From contig CAJUGR010000076.1 of the NCBI GenBank assembly GCA_910586285.1, forward strand, positions 1 to 9,304: a stretch of 9,304 nt of DNA, given 5' to 3'. Made by a program: the position numbers and the translations under genes. The notes beneath the pieces were generated by a model. The model was not told the origin of the DNA. It saw only the letters and a program-made list of their open reading frames with translations, and did not search any database. This DNA comes from an uncultured Erysipelotrichaceae bacterium. Lineage in GTDB: Bacteria > Bacillota_I > Bacilli_A > Erysipelotrichales > Erysipelotrichaceae. Shown in pieces: positions 5,785 through 9,304 of the stretch (within the stretch, counting starts at the first letter, position 1; each line of letters begins with the position of its first letter).

Positions 5785-7168
5785 TCATATCCAACTTTAA
5801 CAGCTGATTTAATTCCACCGCATATTCCATCGGTAATTCTCTGGTAAACGGTTCTAAAAACCCCATCACAATCATCTCGGTTGCCTGCCCTTTGGTTAAG
5901 CCGCGGCTCATCAGATAAAACAGCTGTTCTTCGGAAATATTGGAGACGGTCGCTTCATGTTCAATCTGCGAAGTTTGATTACGGGTGATATTGGTGGGAA
6001 CCGTATCACTGCGTGATTGTTTATCCAAAATTAACGTATCGCATTCCACCTTGCTTTTGGCATAGTGGGCTTGGGGCGCATGATGAATCAAACCGCGGTA
6101 ATTAACTTCCCCACCGCCGCGCGATACCGACTTGGAAATGATGTTTGAGTACGTATGAGGTGCCAAATGGATCATCTTCGCTCCGGCGTCTTGTATCTGG
6201 TTTGATCCAGCCACTGCGATCGAAATCGTCATGCCTCTGGCTCCTTCCCCGGCCAATACGCAGGCCGGATATTTCATTGTCACATGAGAGCCGATATTAC
6301 CGTCAATCCATTCCATTGTACCATACGCATCGACTTGGGCACGTTTCGTCACCAGATTTAAAATATTACCGGACCAGTTTTGAACGGTAGAATAGCGACA
6401 TTTGGCATGCTTTCCAACAAAAATCTCCACAACGGCCGCATGCAGCGAATCCTTGGAATACGTTGGTGCGGTACATCCTTCCACATAATGCACCTCCGCT
6501 CCTTCATCCACAATGATCATGGTTCGCTCAAATTGACCCATGGATTGTGAATTGATACGGAAATACGATTGTAAGGGCTTATCCAGCTTTACTCCTTTGG
6601 GAATATAAATAAAACTGCCGCCTGACCAAACGCAGCTGTTTAACGCCGCAAATTTATTATCCGTATACGGTACTAATGTACCGAAATATTTATGAAACAA
6701 TTCGGGATACTCCCGCAATGCACTGTCGGTATCTAAAAAGAGGATGCCCTTTTCCTTGACCTCATCCAGCATATTATGGTAAACAGCTTCACTTTCATAC
6801 TGGGTGGTCACTCCGGATAAATATTTGGCCTCCGCTTCGGGAATACCCAGTTTATCAAATGTGTTTTTGATCGTTTCGGGAACCTCATCCCAGCTTTTCT
6901 CCCCTTTTTCACTCGGTTTTATGTAATACGTATACTCATTAAAATCAATATCGCTCACATCGGGACCCCATGACTGTATCGGCATCTTTTCAAACGCCGC
7001 AAACGCCTTCAGACGATATTCCAACATCCATTCCGGCTCCTTTTTGATAGCCGATATTTCTCTTACCGTAGCTTCACTCAACCCTTTTTCGGTCTTATAT
7101 ACGGAAATATCCTCATCGTGGAAGCCATATCGGTATTCTTCTTGCTTAGGAATTTGGGAATCACTCAT
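5768..7168 (-). CDS. sufB: Fe-S cluster assembly scaffold protein SufB
   Basis: Scaffold subunit of the SufBC2D complex, on which the Fe-S cluster is built in the cytoplasm. Its 466 residues match the Gram-positive SufB length. The N-terminal part carries the conserved PEWMLEYRLKAF block. The central beta-helix includes AALNSCVWSGGSFIYIPKGV, FERTMIIVDEGAEVHYVEGC and the repeated strand pattern. The C-terminal part has SRGGGEVNYRGLIHH and KVECDTLILDKQS, whose cysteine (about residue 376) corresponds to the sulfur/cluster cysteine of E. coli SufB. IEHEATVS (His404, Glu405) and SEEQLFYLMSRGLTKGQATEMIVMGF follow. The ATG at 7166-7168 comes two bases after the sufU stop and has GAGG at 7-nt spacing. 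Its end overlaps the cyclo-ligase start. Nothing suggests loss of function. Confidence 0.98.
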   Translation of the reverse strand: MSDSQIPKQEEYRYGFHDEDISVYKTEKGLSEATVREISAIKKEPEWMLEYRLKAFAAFEKMPIQSWGPDVSDIDFNEYTYYIKPSEKGEKSWDEVPETIKNTFDKLGIPEAEAKYLSGVTTQYESEAVYHNMLDEVKEKGILFLDTDSALREYPELFHKYFGTLVPYTDNKFAALNSCVWSGGSFIYIPKGVKLDKPLQSYFRINSQSMGQFERTMIIVDEGAEVHYVEGCTAPTYSKDSLHAAVVEIFVGKHAKCRYSTVQNWSGNILNLVTKRAQVDAYGTMEWIDGNIGSHVTMKYPACVLAGEGARGMTISIAVAGSNQIQDAGAKMIHLAPHTYSNIISKSVSRGGGEVNYRGLIHHAPQAHYAKSKVECDTLILDKQSRSDTVPTNITRNQTSQIEHEATVSNISEEQLFYLMSRGLTKGQATEMIVMGFLEPFTRELPMEYAVELNQLLKLDMSDSIG

Positions 7169-7170
7169 GC

Positions 7171-7611
7171 TTATTCCTCACTTTCATCCAAAATCGCTTG
7201 AATCGCATTCCAGCCGATCGTAGCGCATTTGATGCGATTGGCTTGTTTCCCTACCGTATGAAAGGCCACCGCTTCCTGTAATACATTTTCATCATACTCT
7301 CGACCGTCAATCATCGCAAAATACTGATCGATGATTTGTTGGGCTTCTTCCTTGGTCTTGCCCTTTAACAACTCGCTCATAATCGAAGTTGAAGCAGTGG
7401 AGATGGTACATGCCACCCCATCGAAACAAATATCGTCAATTTTCCCCTCTGCCAGCTTTGCCTGTACGACAATATCATCAATACACGATTCACTGGCCAT
7501 ATGCTTTTGTACATATTGAGGATCATCCTGTAATTCATGATTACGCGGATATTCATAGTGATCCATAATGATAGAACGTAAAACCATCGGATCTTTTAAC
7601 AGTTCGGACAT
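7171..7611 (-). CDS. sufU: SufU, zinc-dependent sulfurtransferase / sulfur acceptor for SufS
   Basis: SufU takes the persulfide sulfur from SufS and passes it towards SufBCD. The 146-residue protein has the U-type fold landmarks: an N-terminal IIMDHYEYPRNHE helix, ligand cysteine 43 in SESCIDD with Asp45, Cys68 in GVACTISTAS, and Cys129 in RIKCATIGW. The roughly 60 residues between the second and third cysteines match SufU rather than IscU. The usual NPxCGD sequence at the first ligand reads SESCIDD here, so the glycine between Cys and Asp is isoleucine; the four zinc ligands are still present. The ATG at 7609-7611 has an excellent AAGGGAGG site 7 nt upstream that overlaps the sufS stop codon. 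The open frame extends 42 codons further upstream into sufS, but that extension is not family-like and is rejected. sufB follows after two bases. Confidence 0.96.
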   Translation of the reverse strand: MSELLKDPMVLRSIIMDHYEYPRNHELQDDPQYVQKHMASESCIDDIVVQAKLAEGKIDDICFDGVACTISTASTSIMSELLKGKTKEEAQQIIDQYFAMIDGREYDENVLQEAVAFHTVGKQANRIKCATIGWNAIQAILDESEE

Positions 7612-7618
7612 CACAAAA

Positions 7619-7626
7619 CCTCCCTT
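7619..7626 (-). promoter_or_regulatory. Ribosome binding site deciding the sufU start
   Basis: AAGGGAGG on the minus strand, overlapping the TAA stop of sufS (7625-7627) and 7 nt before the ATG at 7609-7611. It fixes the sufU start and suggests tight sufS-sufU coupling. Confidence 0.8.
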
Positions 7627-8857
7627 AAAAATAGACGTCAAGACAGCTTTGCATATTCGCTTGGGCACAAACAGCCAGAAAGCGATCAGCTTCTGCCTTA
7701 GTATTGTAAAAATATAACGATGCACGTATAGTCGCACTCGTATTCAAACGATCAATTAACAGTTTGGCACAGTGCTGACCGCTGCGTACGGCAATCCCGT
7801 TCGCATTGAAAAAGGTTGCCGCATCCTGCGCAAACACATCTTTCACATTAAAAGTGATTATGGCGCTTTGCGCATCGGGATTATAAACAATGATATGATT
7901 CATCTTTAATAATTCCTTTACGATATAGTGATGCAATTCCAACTCATAGGCATGAATATTAGCCATGCCGACAGCGTCCAAATAATCAATGGCCGCTCGT
8001 AAACCAAGCACTCCTTCAATGTTGGGGGTTCCGCTTTCAAATTTAAACGGCGGGTTTTTCAAACGAATATTACCGCACATATCATAACGCGCATTACTGC
8101 CGCCGCCCAAATGCAGCGGATCCATCGCATCCAACAACGCATATTTGCCATACAGCACACCGGTACCGGTCGGACCGCACATCTTATGCGCGCTGAATGC
8201 CAGAAAATCACAATCCAATTTTCTCACATCAATCGGCATATGGGGAACACTCTGCGCTCCGTCCACCACCACTACCGCACCATAAGAATGCGCCATAGCA
8301 CAAATCTCTTGAATCGGCGCTTCATAGCCAAGAACATTGGTAATCATCGCCAAAGCAATAACTTTGACTCGATCACTCATTTGCGCACGAAATGAATCCA
8401 TATCAATGTGTCCGCTTGGATCCAGGGGGATAAAAGACAAGGCTGCTTTGCGTTCTTCACATACCTTCATCCAGGGCAAAACACAGGAAGCGTGTTCACT
8501 CTCACTGCTCAAAACGATGTCACCTTCGTGCAGAAACTTACGGCCATACCCTTGCGCTACGAGATTTAAACTTTCACTGGTACCACTGGTAAATACGATC
8601 TCATTGGTTTGGGCATGCAGGAAACGCGCCACACGCTCTCGCGTTCCTTCATAAGCCTGATCCACCGTATAGGAAAGATCATAATCGCCGCGATGCGCAT
8701 TGCAGGTAATGTCCGTATAATAATAATCCACCGCTGCTCGTACCGCTTGCGGCTTAAACGTGGTAGCCGCATTATCAAAATAGATGAGATCGCATCCCTG
8801 CATCTTCTTACCATGCAGCATCGGAAAATCGCTGCGAAGTCGTTGCACATCAATCAT
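7625..8857 (-). CDS. sufS: Cysteine desulfurase SufS (class II, PLP-dependent)
   Basis: Removes sulfur from L-cysteine, giving alanine and an enzyme-bound persulfide that is passed to SufU. The protein is 410 residues, normal for SufS. Visible sites are the YFDNAATTFKP N-terminal motif, HRGDYDLS, the FTSGTSESLNLVA cofactor phosphate-binding region, SESEHASCVLPW with His123, VVVVDGAQSVPH with Asp199 and Gln202, and FSAHKMCGPTGTGVLYG with the PLP-binding Lys225. FESGTPNI follows, then the catalytic Cys363 in VRSGQHCAKLL, on the short loop typical of class II enzymes. The ATG at 8855-8857 is preceded by AAGGTGAT at suitable spacing and overlaps the end of sufD by 8 nt. It is followed after 13 nt by sufU, its partner. 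Confidence 0.98.
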   Translation of the reverse strand: MIDVQRLRSDFPMLHGKKMQGCDLIYFDNAATTFKPQAVRAAVDYYYTDITCNAHRGDYDLSYTVDQAYEGTRERVARFLHAQTNEIVFTSGTSESLNLVAQGYGRKFLHEGDIVLSSESEHASCVLPWMKVCEERKAALSFIPLDPSGHIDMDSFRAQMSDRVKVIALAMITNVLGYEAPIQEICAMAHSYGAVVVVDGAQSVPHMPIDVRKLDCDFLAFSAHKMCGPTGTGVLYGKYALLDAMDPLHLGGGSNARYDMCGNIRLKNPPFKFESGTPNIEGVLGLRAAIDYLDAVGMANIHAYELELHHYIVKELLKMNHIIVYNPDAQSAIITFNVKDVFAQDAATFFNANGIAVRSGQHCAKLLIDRLNTSATIRASLYFYNTKAEADRFLAVCAQANMQSCLDVYF

Positions 8858-9304
8858 GTATGATCACCTTTTCTTCAATTTCCTTTTGCAGCTGTGCTTG
8901 CCATATCGGCTCACTTATCACTTCTATGATCGGCAACAGATATCCCAGTGTCAATAATCCCAAAGCAGCACAGCGTGATAACCCTCGCGATTGCAAGTAA
9001 TAAAGCTGGTTTTCATCCGGTTGCCCCAATGTCGTTGCATGGGAAGCTTTCACATCATTTTCATCAATAAACAAAACCGGCAACACTTCACTGCGCTGTT
9101 TTGAAGTCATCGTAAGGACACGACTGGCCTGATGGCTTTGCGAGGCATAGGCACCCTTAATGATCCGCCCGCTCGCTTCCATCATATAATCGCCGTTTTC
9201 CATGACTACCGCAAAGTTTTTCATGAAACCATCGGTATGCGCATGCTGATGACAAATCTCCATTTGCCAATGCTTTTGTGCCGCAATGCACACCGTTGTC
9301 CATT
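8850..9304 (-). CDS. sufD: Fe-S cluster assembly protein SufD, C-terminal part, 5' end off the right edge
   Basis: SufD pairs with SufB in the SufBC2D scaffold and is needed for iron entry. About 150 C-terminal residues are present, reading without a stop to the window edge; the gene's start lies outside. The beta-helix end (FAVVMENGDYMMEASGRIIKG) leads into the diagnostic block FIDENDVKASHATTLGQPDENQLYYLQSRGLSR, with the conserved histidine in ASHATTLG. This block resembles SufB but lacks the SufB EHE and MIVMGF wording, which separates the two paralogues. The protein ends with VIIHD, overlapping the sufS start by 8 nt, so the two are translationally coupled. sufC would be expected just upstream of sufD, beyond the edge. 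Confidence 0.93.
   Translation of the reverse strand, partial: WTTVCIAAQKHWQMEICHQHAHTDGFMKNFAVVMENGDYMMEASGRIIKGAYASQSHQASRVLTMTSKQRSEVLPVLFIDENDVKASHATTLGQPDENQLYYLQSRGLSRCAALGLLTLGYLLPIIEVISEPIWQAQLQKEIEEKVIIHD

Noticed and set aside
7612..7737. Forty-two-codon N-terminal extension of sufU
   Set aside because: It overlaps sufS coding sequence, is not family-like, and the ideal ribosome site sits before the inner ATG at 7609-7611.
8566..8853. Minus-strand alternative frame inside sufS
   Set aside because: It lies wholly within the conserved sufS frame and its translation has no family character.

Overview
The window looks like chromosomal DNA of a Bacillota (Firmicutes), possibly an Erysipelotrichia-like gut lineage. 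The evidence is moderate GC by eye, strong purine-rich Shine-Dalgarno sites (AAGGGAGG, GGGAGG), a SUF iron-sulfur operon in the Gram-positive D-S-U-B order with SufU as sulfur acceptor, and a consensus sigma-A promoter. The phylum is fairly secure; the family is a guess. All genes lie on the minus strand, so transcription runs from high to low coordinates and the densely packed window has no gap over 300 bases.

Region 1 (9304 down to about 5210) is the downstream part of a SUF operon: the C-terminal part of sufD (5' end off the window), sufS, sufU, sufB, then a 5-formyltetrahydrofolate cyclo-ligase gene starting with GTG inside the end of sufB. Gaps are 13 nt or less, or the genes overlap. 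The operon closes with a strong intrinsic terminator whose loop holds the cyclo-ligase stop codon. SufS strips sulfur from cysteine, SufU accepts it through a zinc site, and SufB/SufD (with SufC, presumably just off the right edge) assemble the cluster.

Region 2 (about 5140 down to 2092) is an ABC-2 type exporter unit with its own promoter: an ATPase gene and what was once a tandem pair of permease genes. The two permease genes have collapsed into each other. The first loses its C-terminal end after the conserved NPAAMI segment and continues out of frame. The second has lost its start, first membrane helix and the beginning of its extracellular domain. The simplest reading is one internal deletion of roughly 350-450 bp (estimated from family lengths) with its junction near 3029-3036, leaving the exporter probably non-functional. 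This is the most unusual thing in the window.

Region 3 (about 1988 down to 1) is a second compact cluster: a 12-helix MFS transporter of the MFS_1_like type, a 170-codon protein of unknown function, and the first 100 residues of a HAD-IIA (NagD/YutF-like) phosphatase joined to it by an ATGA overlap. The substrate of the transporter and the purpose of the cluster cannot be read from the sequence.

I found no tRNA, rRNA, CRISPR array, insertion sequence or phage gene. Most of the window is ordinary core genome; no wholly new system is evident.
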